DNA of 53,908 nucleotides from Burkholderiales bacterium (GCA_019748155.1 JAIEPY010000075.1:1-53908); one strand, 5' to 3'; positions 40,289-49,027 are shown, numbered from the stretch's first letter. The notes: generated by a model from the sequence alone, not told the origin. Numbers and translations: made by a program.

Positions 40289-40417
40289 ATATACTCATCG
40301 TCTTTGAATCTTGGACTTTGTCGGATTTCACAAAAGACTCCTTATATAGTTCTGTCTACACTGCGTCGTCTTTTTTATCAATCCTTCGCGTGCAAGAGTC
40401 AAATACTACGAGTATAT
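40289..40417 (+). repeat. 129-bp dispersed repeat, copy 1 (MITE-like)
   Basis: Begins ATATACTCATCGTCTTTGAA and ends TACTACGAGTATAT; these ends are related as imperfect inverted repeats (ATATACTC/GAGTATAT is perfect). A very similar element of the same length and orientation lies at 44142-44270. The central AAAGAC...GTCGTCTTTT can form a hairpin followed by a T-run. No coding sequence. It sits between rsmB and ntrY. Confidence 0.85.
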
Positions 40418-40480
40418 GTAACTTTGTGCAGTTGAATTATTTCAAATAATATTAATTTTTATCTTTGTAAATTAATATTT

Positions 40481-41701
40481 TTAATTATTTTTTTGTACTA
40501 GCGCATAATAAAGTGAATCACTATATTCAGTAGGAATAATTTGTAATTCATCTATTAATTTAAATCCTTTAATATTATTTTTAAGCCATGCTATATTATC
40601 TTGATTTTCATCACGGAATATTGAACAAGTAATATAAAGAAGGTAACCATTATCTTCTAAACAATTCCATAAACTTAGCACTATTTTACGTTGGCTTTCT
40701 GTAAATTTTATAACATCATCATAAGTGCGGTTGATTTTAATATCTGGATTTCTTTTTATTGTACCACTTGCTGAGCAAGGTACATCAGCAACAATCAGGT
40801 CAAACTTATTTTTGTCCCACCAATCAAGGTTAAAAGCATCACCAACCATTGTTTTAGCTTTCAGGTCTAATCGTTGTAAATTTTGCTTTATTTTTTCTAA
40901 GCGATCAGAACTAATATCCATAGCAGTCAAAGTACAATTGTAATTTTCTAATATTTGACAAGTTTTACCACCAGGTGCTGCACACGCATCAAAAACTTTT
41001 TTTGGGATAATATTATTTTGATTTAATATATTTACTACATATTGTGCTGCTACATCCTGTATACTTGATACACCATCTGTAAACAAAGGAACATCTTTAA
41101 TATCTAATGCTTTTTCTAAACAGATTTTATTATCTTCGTTAATTATATATTTAATGTTATTTTGCTTTAATATTTCAATGTATTCACCCAAAGATCTTTT
41201 AGTATAGTTAACTCTTAAACCAAATGCTGGATGATAATTTAAGCCATCTAAAAATTTAAGATAATAATTTTTAAATTGTTTTTTTAATAAATCAATTATC
41301 CAATTTGGAAGATTATATTTTAAAGAATAATCTTTTAAAATTAAATTATTTAAACTTTCTTTTTGTCTTTGATATTCACGAAACACCCAATTAATAAATT
41401 TTTTATCTTTAGCATTATTTACAAGTTCAACCAATGTGTTTACTACTGCATAATCAGGTTTATTACTATTATTCAGTTCATATAAACCTATTTGAACTAT
41501 AATCTCATTTTTTTTCGAAATATGTTGTACAATTTTATGAATACAAAATTCAATCGAATAATAATTACGAATAACTCCATATACTATATATTTGATTCGT
41601 GAAATATTAATATTACTTTTATGTTTATTAATTTGATCTGTTAAATTTTTACCATTATAAACATTAGTTAATACTTCTATAATTAATTCATAATCACTCA
41701 T
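40481..41701 (-). CDS. rsmB: 16S rRNA m5C967 methyltransferase
   Basis: A 406-residue RsmB (Sun/Fmu). The N-terminal NusB-like domain (1-130) is followed by the SAM-binding DACAAPGGKTCQ and the two catalytic cysteines, C309 in ADVPCSASGT and C359 in LYITCSIF. The rsmB-ntrY-ntrX order is common in betaproteobacteria. The gene is very AT-rich. A 220-bp gap carrying a repeat element separates it from ntrY. Confidence 0.95.
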   Translation of the reverse strand: MSDYELIIEVLTNVYNGKNLTDQINKHKSNINISRIKYIVYGVIRNYYSIEFCIHKIVQHISKKNEIIVQIGLYELNNSNKPDYAVVNTLVELVNNAKDKKFINWVFREYQRQKESLNNLILKDYSLKYNLPNWIIDLLKKQFKNYYLKFLDGLNYHPAFGLRVNYTKRSLGEYIEILKQNNIKYIINEDNKICLEKALDIKDVPLFTDGVSSIQDVAAQYVVNILNQNNIIPKKVFDACAAPGGKTCQILENYNCTLTAMDISSDRLEKIKQNLQRLDLKAKTMVGDAFNLDWWDKNKFDLIVADVPCSASGTIKRNPDIKINRTYDDVIKFTESQRKIVLSLWNCLEDNGYLLYITCSIFRDENQDNIAWLKNNIKGFKLIDELQIIPTEYSDSLYYALVQKNN

Positions 41702-41795
41702 TAGTTATTTATACTTTTAAAATTTAACTTATTTATTATACATTCATTGACGCTAAGGATTGATAAAAAGCAATGACAGATAGAGATACTTTTTT

Positions 41796-41833
41796 AAAAA
41801 TCTGTATGTTTCACATGAAACATACAGATTTTT
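41796..41833. promoter_or_regulatory. parS-like site 1 within an 18-bp-arm perfect palindrome
   Basis: The core TGTTTCACATGAAACA (41807-41822) differs at one position from the canonical parS TGTTTCACGTGAAACA. It is extended by flanking bases into a palindrome with arms 41796-41813 and 41816-41833, perfect over 18 bases each side of a central CA. The right arm covers part of the fpr stop codon, and the A/T-rich ends would let the hairpin act as a terminator for fpr as well. Confidence 0.8.
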
Positions 41834-42608
41834 ACCAATAATTTTCTACAGCCATATTACCTGGGTTTCCACGCTTGGAAACAGTTAAACCTTTTTCTGC
41901 TAACATATGCCTAGTATCACTTACCATTTCTGGATTTCCACAAATCATAACTCTACTATCTTCAATAGTAATTGGAATATTAACAAATTTCTCAAGCTCA
42001 CCATTTTTTATTAATTCCGTAATACGTCCATAAAGATCACCACCAGAATTTTCACGGGTAACAACTTTAACATATACTAATTTATTTTTAACTAAGTCAC
42101 CATAATATTCATGCGTAAAGAAATCACTTATTGTGTCTTGGTATGCTAACTCTTCTGCAGTTCTTACACCATGAACCAATATAACTTTATCATATTGTTC
42201 CCATATTGTGAAATCATATAATATTGAAATAAAAGGTGCTAAACCAGTGCCTGTTGATAAAAACCATAAATCTTTACCATTTTCAAAGCGATCTGTAGTT
42301 AATAATCCATAGTTAGTTTTATCTATAAAAATATCATCATTAATATTAATGTTTTTTAATCGTTGTGTAAATTCACCATCTGGTACAACAATTGAATAAA
42401 ATTCCAATTCTTCATCATAATCTGCAGACACAATTGAATATGGTCGCCAAACAATAGTATCATCTTCTTTTTTTACACCAAGACGAGCAAATTGACCTGG
42501 AATAAATTTAAATGCTTCATTACGTGTAATTCTAAAGCTAAATAAATGATCTGTCCATTGCTTAAGATAAGTTATCTTTTCAATTGTGTATTTATTTTCT
42601 TTACTCAT
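41832..42608 (-). CDS. fpr: Ferredoxin-NADP reductase
   Basis: A 258-residue plant-type FNR of the bacterial subclass. FAD binding is through WRPYSIVSA (the RxYS motif); NADP binding is through LSTGTGLAPFISIL and VHGVRTAEELAY; CGNPEMV near the end and the C-terminal VENYW aromatic end fit the bacterial group. It exchanges electrons between NADPH and ferredoxin or flavodoxin. It is the rightmost gene of the long minus-strand run, and its promoter lies in the AT-rich gap next door. Confidence 0.93.
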   Translation of the reverse strand: MSKENKYTIEKITYLKQWTDHLFSFRITRNEAFKFIPGQFARLGVKKEDDTIVWRPYSIVSADYDEELEFYSIVVPDGEFTQRLKNININDDIFIDKTNYGLLTTDRFENGKDLWFLSTGTGLAPFISILYDFTIWEQYDKVILVHGVRTAEELAYQDTISDFFTHEYYGDLVKNKLVYVKVVTRENSGGDLYGRITELIKNGELEKFVNIPITIEDSRVMICGNPEMVSDTRHMLAEKGLTVSKRGNPGNMAVENYW

Positions 42609-43179
42609 AATATATCCTTGCTAGTAATAATCCGCAATTTTATCATTTATATATTATTTATTTAATATATATGTTTTATTATTGTTATTATTAGTGATAT
42701 AGTTTGTTAACTACTTAAATATAGTAAATTAAATCAGCAAATTAATATACTTTAAAAGATATTAGTAAATAATCTTTACTACGTTACTTAATTGTTAATA
42801 AAAAGATATGTAATAAAATTTTTGTTAGCTATTTATTAGTTATTAACAGTTTATCCTTTTCTAATTAACAACTTTTTTATACATTAATTAAATATTTATT
42901 AATAAAATGTTTTTATTTATTTGAATTAAACCTATTATTAATTATATAATACTTATATAATATATTATAGTTATTATTAGGCAGCAAATCTGTTAATAAG
43001 ATAGTTTTATATAATAATTATAGCTACTTATAAATAGTTAAATGCTATTAATAACGTACAATATTTTTTTTGTAATATTGTTAGTTAAATTTTATTTTTT
43101 ATTTAGTATGTTAATAAGTTAAAGTTATCAACATACTAAATATTAATTACCCACAATTATATGTTAGTAAATGAAGTAA
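42609..43179. other. AT-rich gene-free gap with DnaA-box-like motifs, candidate oriC
   Basis: About 570 bp of very AT-rich DNA between divergent fpr and waaC. TTATTAACA (one strand or the other) is seen at 42793-42801, 42840-42848, 42991-42999 and 43109-43117, TTATCAACA at 43125-43133, and TTACCCACA at 43147-43155. The last two differ from the DnaA box TTATCCACA by one base and the first type by two. Two of the motifs form a near-perfect inverted pair (43105-43137). No ORF is evident. parS-like sites lie 0.8 kb to the left and 2.6 kb to the right. Confidence 0.5.
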
Positions 43180-44160
43180 ATGGTTACAAAAATTCTAATT
43201 ATTAGGCTATCTTCTATTGGAGATATTCTTCATACAATGACGGTTTTGCCGGATATTAAAAATAAATTACCGAATTGTGAAATAGATTGGTTAGTTGATG
43301 CTAATTTTGAAGGAGTTGTTAAATTAGCATCACTGGTTGATAATGTTATTAGTATTCCTTTAAGAAAATGGAAGAAAAATAAATTAACATGGTTATATAA
43401 TATTTTAAAGTTTAAAAAAATCACTAAATTAAAACAATATGATTATATTATAGATACACAAGGGCTTATTAAATCTGCTTTTTTAGCGAAGCTATTGTTT
43501 TCTGGTCCGGTTTATGGTCTTGATAACAAAAGTGCACGTGAAAAATTTTCCAGCTTATTTTATAATTATAAATATGAGGTTAAGCAAAATAATGTTGCTG
43601 TAATCAGATTACGTGGGTTAATATCAAAAATATTTGAATTAGATACTGATTTAAAAGATTATAAGTTCTTAGTTGATACATTAGAAGCACCACTAAAGTT
43701 TAAAAATGATTATGTTTTACTATTGCACGGAACTTCAAAAGATAATAAAAAGTGGGATTTAGATAATTGGATTAAATTAATTAACTGGTTTATTGAACAT
43801 ATTGATGAAAATATAGTTGTTACATATAGTAACTCAGAAGAATTAAATTTTGTTAATAAATTAGCAAAGAAAATAACTAATGATAGGTTTGTAGTCATAG
43901 ATAAATTAAATTTTGCTGAATTAAGTGGCTTAATTAAAAAAAGTAGCTTAGTAATTGGAGTGGATACCGGGTTTACACACATGGCAAATTTACTGCGAAT
44001 ACCAACAATTGCAATCTATTTACATAGCAAGCCATCCTATGTCGGTATTGTTGAAAGTAATATAGCTTTTAATTTAGGTGGGTTTAAAGAAAATGTTAGT
44101 TTTGAAGCAGTAACTAATTGTATTACAGGTAATAAATTAATATATACTCATCGTCTTTGA
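43180..44160 (+). CDS. waaC: Lipopolysaccharide heptosyltransferase I
   Basis: A 326-residue GT9-family glycosyltransferase. ILIIRLSSIGDILHTMTVLP at the N-terminus is the WaaC opening, WLVDANFEGVV and DYIIDTQGLIKSA follow, and the sugar-nucleotide-binding end has VIGVDTGFTHMANLL. It adds the first heptose to Kdo-lipid A in the inner membrane face. The last codons and stop lie inside a 129-bp repeat element, so the C-terminus (IYTHRL) is repeat-derived. It starts with ATG at 43180; no clear RBS. Confidence 0.93.
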   Translation: MVTKILIIRLSSIGDILHTMTVLPDIKNKLPNCEIDWLVDANFEGVVKLASLVDNVISIPLRKWKKNKLTWLYNILKFKKITKLKQYDYIIDTQGLIKSAFLAKLLFSGPVYGLDNKSAREKFSSLFYNYKYEVKQNNVAVIRLRGLISKIFELDTDLKDYKFLVDTLEAPLKFKNDYVLLLHGTSKDNKKWDLDNWIKLINWFIEHIDENIVVTYSNSEELNFVNKLAKKITNDRFVVIDKLNFAELSGLIKKSSLVIGVDTGFTHMANLLRIPTIAIYLHSKPSYVGIVESNIAFNLGGFKENVSFEAVTNCITGNKLIYTHRL

Positions 44161-44270
44161 ATCTTGGTCTTTGTCGGATTTAAAAAAAGACTCTTGATGT
44201 AGTTCTAGCTACACTGCGCCGTCTTTTTTTCTCAATCTTTCTTGTCAAAAAATTAAATACTACGAGTATA
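44142..44270 (+). repeat. 129-bp dispersed repeat, copy 2 (MITE-like)
   Basis: Same orientation and length as the copy at 40289-40417, with most positions identical, including the ATATACTCATCGTCTTTGAA start and the AATACTACGAGTATA end. It overlaps the last 19 bases of waaC and supplies its stop codon. The internal AAAGAC...GCCGTCTTTTTTT hairpin with T-run probably terminates waaC transcription. Confidence 0.85.
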
Positions 44271-44312
44271 AAGTATAAGTTTTGTTTAATAATATTGTTT
44301 TAAGGAAATATA

Positions 44313-44540
44313 ATGTTGAATAATGAAATGTTTACATCGCCAGATAAATGTATTAGTGAATGTGAAAAACAAATTGAATTTGCTAATAACTTAATAACTT
44401 ATTTACAGCAATATATTGTTCAAATGGAAACAATGAAAAATATGGCGAATTCTGCTAAAGCTTTTCAGGATGTAAACCCAGTAAATATGATGCTTCAATT
44501 TATGGACTATATGCAAAAGAACCCGAAAGATGATAAATGA
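44313..44540 (+). CDS. Small hypothetical protein upstream of waaA
   Basis: A 75-residue protein, mostly helical, with a CISECEKQIEFANNLITYL helix, a methionine-rich middle and a charged tail. I do not recognise the family; the helix-rich, phasin-like look is weak evidence only. It overlaps waaA by 4 bp (ATGA), so the two are translationally coupled, which supports it as a real gene. AAGGAAA is its RBS. Confidence 0.7.
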   Translation: MLNNEMFTSPDKCISECEKQIEFANNLITYLQQYIVQMETMKNMANSAKAFQDVNPVNMMLQFMDYMQKNPKDDK

Positions 44541-45781
44541 GATTAATTTATTCGTTAATTACTTATTTATTAGCGCCTATTTTACCTTTATACTTAATGA
44601 AACGTGGGAGAAAAAATCCAGCTTACTTATGTAACTGGAATGAGCGTTTTGGAATTAATTTAGCTAACTCTTGTCAAAAACCAATAATATGGTTACATTC
44701 GGTATCAGTTGGTGAAACTAGAGCAATGCAGAAATTGGTTGAGCTAATTTCTAGTAACTTATCTAATTATCAGATTTTGATAACGACAATGACCCCTACA
44801 GGTCGTCAAACTGCTCAAACATTATATCCACAAGCAATTGTGCATTATATTCCGTATGATATAAGTTTTTGTGTAAAAAGTTTTTATAAAAATTTTAAAC
44901 CAAAAATTGGAATAATAATGGAGACTGAAATCTGGCCTAATTTAATATACTTTGCTGAGCGATCTAAGACTTCTATATATCTAGTTAATGCCAGACTATC
45001 AAATCGTTCTTTTAGAGGCTATAATCGCTTTAAATTAGCATTACTACCGATTTTAAATAAGTTTAACGGGATTTTATGTCAGGATGCAAATACTGAAAAT
45101 AATTTTTCTAAACTTGGATACAATGGAAATTTGCAAACAGTAGGTAATACAAAATTTGATTTAGTATTTGATGACTCAAACAAAGATAAGGTAATTGAAT
45201 TAAAAAAAATATTTGATAACAGGAAAATTATTACCTTTGCTTCAACCAGAGATGGTGAAGAAGAAATTTTATTAAATAATATAGATTTAAATCAAGATGT
45301 TATATATTTAATTATTCCAAGACACCCTGAAAGATTTATTGAGCTTGAATTGTTACTTATAAAACACAATATAAATTTTTGCAAGCGTTCTGATAATACA
45401 AAAATTAATCCAGAAACTAAGCTTGTAATTGGTGATAGCATGGGTGAAATGCTGGCATATTATGCACTTAGTTATTTAGTTGTAATTGGTGGTAGCTTTA
45501 AAGATTTTGGCGGACAAAATCCGATTGAAGCAATTTATATGGGAAAACCAGTAATTTTTGGTAGTTCAATGTTTAATTTTAGTGATGTTGCTATAAATTC
45601 AGTTAAATTTGGTTGTGCGATTCAAATTACTTCTGCTTCTGAGTTAGAGAATACTATTAATAAATTGATATTTAATACAAATGAATATGCTTTATTACAA
45701 AAGTGTTGTTCGCGATTTATTGATGAGTATTGTGGCGCTTCGCAAAAGATATTTAATTTAGTTTTTAAAGATTTAAAGTAA
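44537..45781 (+). CDS. waaA: 3-deoxy-D-manno-octulosonic acid transferase
   Basis: A 414-residue Kdo transferase. WLHSVSVGETRAMQKLVE at the N-terminus, METEIWPNLIYFAERS (with the catalytic glutamate) in the middle and GGSFKDFGGQNPIEAIYMGKPVIFG at the C-terminus are all diagnostic. It adds Kdo to lipid IVA in the inner membrane. The stop codon is part of the second parS-like palindrome. Confidence 0.96.
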   Translation: MRLIYSLITYLLAPILPLYLMKRGRKNPAYLCNWNERFGINLANSCQKPIIWLHSVSVGETRAMQKLVELISSNLSNYQILITTMTPTGRQTAQTLYPQAIVHYIPYDISFCVKSFYKNFKPKIGIIMETEIWPNLIYFAERSKTSIYLVNARLSNRSFRGYNRFKLALLPILNKFNGILCQDANTENNFSKLGYNGNLQTVGNTKFDLVFDDSNKDKVIELKKIFDNRKIITFASTRDGEEEILLNNIDLNQDVIYLIIPRHPERFIELELLLIKHNINFCKRSDNTKINPETKLVIGDSMGEMLAYYALSYLVVIGGSFKDFGGQNPIEAIYMGKPVIFGSSMFNFSDVAINSVKFGCAIQITSASELENTINKLIFNTNEYALLQKCCSRFIDEYCGASQKIFNLVFKDLK

Positions 45782-45806
45782 TGTTTCACATGAAACATTA
45801 CTTTAA
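45773..45806. promoter_or_regulatory. parS-like site 2 within a 16-bp-arm perfect palindrome
   Basis: The same core as site 1, TGTTTCACATGAAACA, is at 45782-45797. Flanks make it a palindrome with arms TTAAAGTAATGTTTCA (45773-45788) and TGAAACATTACTTTAA (45791-45806). The outer flanks differ from those of site 1, so only the core is shared. It overlaps the waaA stop codon and lies about 220 bp before the parA gene. Confidence 0.85.
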
Positions 45807-46014
45807 GATAAAAAAGAATCGTGATAATTTGAGTTATCGATAGTGTTAATAATATATTTTAGAAAATTATGAAATTTGTAGTAATTAAAAACATAAGTAG
45901 CTTCACTAAAGTTTATAAGATGTATGTTTGGTTTTAAGGTAAGTGACTAATAATACTAAGATGATAGTTAATATGATAAGATAATGTGAGAATTAAATTA
46001 GAAGTGTAGGAAAA

Positions 46015-46662
46015 ATGAGCGCAAAAGTTATAGTTGTAACAAATCAAAAAGGTGGTTGTGGAAAAACAACGCTAACCATGAATTTAGCTGGTGTTATTGG
46101 TTTGCAAGCAAAAGTATTATTGATTGATGGGGATCCGCAAGGAAGTGCAACTCGTTGGGCTTATAGTAGTAGCGATGATAATCCCTTTCCAGCTGCCGTT
46201 ATGAGTTTGGCAAATATTACAGATAAAGTGAATCGAGAGATAAAGAAATATCTTGAGGATTATGAGTATATTTTTGTTGATTGTCCACCTACAATTGATA
46301 ATAATTTTACTTCATCCGCACTATTAATTGCTGATTTAGCGCTGATACCAGTTATACCTAGTCCGACTGATTTATGGGCTGCAGTAGGAATACAAAAATT
46401 GATCTCTAATGTAAGTGAGATAAACGATAAACTTGTATCACGTTTGGTTGCTAATATGTGTCAGAGTAATATCAGTATTTCTAAAGAAGCTTTAGAGTTG
46501 ATCACTGAATTTGATTTTCCCAAAACTGAATCTGATATTTATCAGCGCACAGCTTATCGTCAAGCCGCTGCATTTGGTGGCACTGTGTTAGACTTGGATA
46601 ATCCAAAAGCCAAGCAAGAAATAAAAGAACTAGCTAAAGAAATTCTATCATTAATAAATTAA
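46015..46662 (+). CDS. ParA-family ATPase
   Basis: A 215-residue ParA/MinD-type ATPase. The deviant Walker A box is KGGCGKTT (signature K12 and K17), switch I is LLIDGDPQGSATRW, Walker B is IFVDCPPTIDN. It lacks the N-terminal DNA-binding domain of long ParA proteins, and its size fits orphan or plasmid-type small ParA. The next gene, 19 bp on, encodes a basic protein that may be its partner. No parB is visible in the window. It may position chromosome, plasmid, or another cargo. Confidence 0.88.
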   Translation: MSAKVIVVTNQKGGCGKTTLTMNLAGVIGLQAKVLLIDGDPQGSATRWAYSSSDDNPFPAAVMSLANITDKVNREIKKYLEDYEYIFVDCPPTIDNNFTSSALLIADLALIPVIPSPTDLWAAVGIQKLISNVSEINDKLVSRLVANMCQSNISISKEALELITEFDFPKTESDIYQRTAYRQAAAFGGTVLDLDNPKAKQEIKELAKEILSLIN

Positions 46663-46681
46663 ATTATTAGGAGTAAACAAA

Positions 46682-47257
46682 ATGGCAACTAAATTAACCT
46701 CATCATTAAGAAAATCAATTGATGCAGAAAAACAAAGTGTTGAAGATAAACAACCAGAAACAGCTAAAAAAAGAACGGTTCGCAAGGTAACAGTGAAAAC
46801 AGTGCCAGTTACAGCACCTAAAGTAGCTAAATCAGAAAATGCAAGCCCAGCAAGCAAAGTTGTTAAACCTGAACCAGTAGTGGAAATTAAACCAGTAGCT
46901 AAAGATCCTGCTGTAAATATGGCTTCAGAAATTAGAAAATATGCAGGTCCAATGCTTGAATTGGGGAGTTCTAACCCACTTTTGCAAAAGAGTTTGGATA
47001 TAATTAACGACTCAAATGCTGAAATGGCCAATTATAGCCACGAATTTGTTACTTCGTTTTTGGAAAATCTGCTAGCTATTAATGATGACTTAGCTGATTA
47101 TATAAAAAAATTAACAGATATAAATAATCTGAGTAATGTACATAACGCTAATTTGGAGTTTCTGACAGTATTACGCAGAAGACAAAAAGAACTTATTGAT
47201 AAAAATATGCAACTAACAAGTAAGTTAAATTTGTTTCAATTTCCTAAAATATTTTAA
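46682..47257 (+). CDS. Basic-tailed helical protein, probable partner of the ParA ATPase
   Basis: A 191-residue protein. Residues 1-80 are low in complexity and rich in K, A, P, V (for example KKRTVRKVTVKTVPVT), likely unfolded and DNA- or ATPase-contacting. Residues about 85-191 are predicted helical with heptad-like leucines, resembling phasin or McdB/PhaM-like cargo adaptors in layout. No family is firmly recognised. Close spacing to parA (19 bp) and a shared terminator suggest they work together; basic N-termini commonly stimulate ParA ATPase activity. RBS AGGAG. Confidence 0.7.
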   Translation: MATKLTSSLRKSIDAEKQSVEDKQPETAKKRTVRKVTVKTVPVTAPKVAKSENASPASKVVKPEPVVEIKPVAKDPAVNMASEIRKYAGPMLELGSSNPLLQKSLDIINDSNAEMANYSHEFVTSFLENLLAINDDLADYIKKLTDINNLSNVHNANLEFLTVLRRRQKELIDKNMQLTSKLNLFQFPKIF

Positions 47258-47265
47258 TAATTTCC

Positions 47266-47296
47266 AAATCCTTGGCTTTTAGCTAAGGATTTTTTT
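47266..47296 (+). terminator. Intrinsic terminator of the parA operon
   Basis: AAATCCTTGGCT, loop TTT, AGCTAAGGATTT pairs with one G-T wobble or mismatch and runs into seven T residues. It overlaps the 3' end of the converging minus-strand gene. Confidence 0.85.
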
Positions 47297-48157
47297 ATAC
47301 CTTTGTAGCATGGTTTTATTACCATTAATTCCACCACAATGCAAATAAATAATAGGTGCTGATATTTTTTCTGTATTACGAAGAAGAATATCCCAGCCGA
47401 CAGGATCGTAAACCATATCAAATTCAATTTGGCTGGTATTTTGAATATTAGTAATTGTTTTATATAGCTCAGCGTATGGAGTAGCAAAACGGTATATATT
47501 GTTAGCGAGAATATGAGGGATTCTTTGTTTAGTGGTAATTAATGCCTCAAATTGTTTTAATAAGTATTCTGGGCTACCAACACAATTAGTGGTATAAACT
47601 TCAAACTCTGGTAAATGCTTTTGCAAATATAAAGCGCTGGTACCTGTACCTGAAGCGATAAAAATTGCTAATTGCTGGAAATTTTGCTGTTGTGCCCATA
47701 AGCTGATCTCATGTGCAAGTTGTTGCATCCCATATTCGGCTTCAATTTGCGCGCCACCTTGTTGAATTAGTAGTTGATTATTTTCGATTGTATTAGCTAT
47801 ATTGGCACAGAATGAATTATAATCATTTTTAAGTTCAATAAGCTGCATTCCATTTTGTAAACTTTGCGCTAAATTTCCTGAGATTTCATTTTTTGCTTGG
47901 GTAGAAAGATTTTTTATATAGTAAATAAAATTCCATTGCTTTAGCTTTGCCAAATAGGATAATGAATACATCAAGTTAGATTGACTACCGCCATAGCTCA
48001 CTAAGGTATCAATATGTGGTAATGGGCTTTCTAAGTAATAAGCAAGCTTACGCGCTTTGTTGCCACTAAATTTGGGGTCAAGTAAATCATCGCGTTTGAC
48101 ATAAAAGGTGCGTTGTTGATAATTGAATTGGTTAATAGGAGAATTGATTAAGCGCAT
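47279..48157 (-). CDS. PLP-dependent ACC deaminase/D-cysteine desulfhydrase family enzyme
   Basis: A 292-residue fold-type II PLP enzyme. The PLP-binding lysine is K34 in FSGNKARKL, preceded by YVKRDDLLDP; SYGGSQSNLMYSL is the next active-site loop and IASGTGTSALY the phosphate-binding glycine loop. Members deaminate 1-aminocyclopropane-1-carboxylate or desulfurate D-cysteine; which one cannot be read here. Last of a five-gene operon, 2 bp after the RibD-like gene. Confidence 0.85.
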   Translation of the reverse strand: MRLINSPINQFNYQQRTFYVKRDDLLDPKFSGNKARKLAYYLESPLPHIDTLVSYGGSQSNLMYSLSYLAKLKQWNFIYYIKNLSTQAKNEISGNLAQSLQNGMQLIELKNDYNSFCANIANTIENNQLLIQQGGAQIEAEYGMQQLAHEISLWAQQQNFQQLAIFIASGTGTSALYLQKHLPEFEVYTTNCVGSPEYLLKQFEALITTKQRIPHILANNIYRFATPYAELYKTITNIQNTSQIEFDMVYDPVGWDILLRNTEKISAPIIYLHCGGINGNKTMLQRYKKILS

Positions 48158-48159
48158 TT

Positions 48160-49023
48160 TTAATAGCTAATTTTATAGCGCGGATATACGAAATTATAAC
48201 CTAAGCTGTGTAAAGTAAGAATCGTATAATGTGGGTGACTATTTACAGTAAATGAACTATTAAATTGTCCTAAGCTACTTGCATTACCACCAATATAAAC
48301 GCCTGATTGATTAATCCAGGCTTCATCTAATAATTGTAGTTGTTGCAAGTGATGATGGTAATATGGAGATTCATTTAAAATAGTTTTTATTCCATTTTGA
48401 TGGAGTTTTTGGATTAGTTTATTCAAATCTAAAGTGTTATCTAATATAATTTGTTTTTTATTAGCCAAATTTAGTTCTTTAATATTGCTTAGGGTAAAAT
48501 GCTGTGGAAGTAATTTAGGTGCTTGTTGGGTGAAGATGATTAGAGGAATATCATTGTCTTGGCAGAGTAATTCATTGGCAAAATCAATTTTATTGCAATT
48601 ACGACTGATAAGAATATGTAATAAGTTCTTTGGTTTATTTAATTCTGTGCGAACTTGTTGTAGTTCTGCGATATTTATTTGTGCGGCATAATCATTTTTT
48701 TCTGCATTAAGGCTGTTGCTGCCAATAATAACAGCATCGCTGATTGAACGCGCAAGCTGCAAAATCCACCAATCAGCATAACGTTCATGTTTAGTCGCGG
48801 CTAAATTGTGTTTGGCAATAGCAAAGCCGCTCTTAAGATCAGGATAGTTTAATTTACCATCAATAGAAAGTGCAAAACAACTAAAAATAAATGGATGGTT
48901 AGTAATTTTTGGTAAATATAGATACGAAGATAAGCATTGATTAATATATTCTGATTTTACTGAAATATAGCTTGGTGTCTCTAGTATTGGATTATTGATT
49001 AATAGCTTAAATTTAGGATGCAT
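48160..49023 (-). CDS. RibD C-terminal domain (dihydrofolate reductase-like) protein
   Basis: A 287-residue protein with the RibD_C/DHFR-like fold: FIFSCFALSIDGKLNY at the start of the domain, then SDAVIIGSNSLNAEKNDY, and the nucleotide-binding stretch near TILNESPYYHH. Such proteins reduce pyrimidine or pteridine substrates with NAD(P)H; the specific substrate is unknown. About 20 of the residues at the N-terminus precede the domain. It is 4 bp after recG and 2 bp before the ACC deaminase-like gene. Confidence 0.75.
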   Translation of the reverse strand: MHPKFKLLINNPILETPSYISVKSEYINQCLSSYLYLPKITNHPFIFSCFALSIDGKLNYPDLKSGFAIAKHNLAATKHERYADWWILQLARSISDAVIIGSNSLNAEKNDYAAQINIAELQQVRTELNKPKNLLHILISRNCNKIDFANELLCQDNDIPLIIFTQQAPKLLPQHFTLSNIKELNLANKKQIILDNTLDLNKLIQKLHQNGIKTILNESPYYHHHLQQLQLLDEAWINQSGVYIGGNASSLGQFNSSFTVNSHPHYTILTLHSLGYNFVYPRYKISY

Positions 49024-49027
49024 TGTA

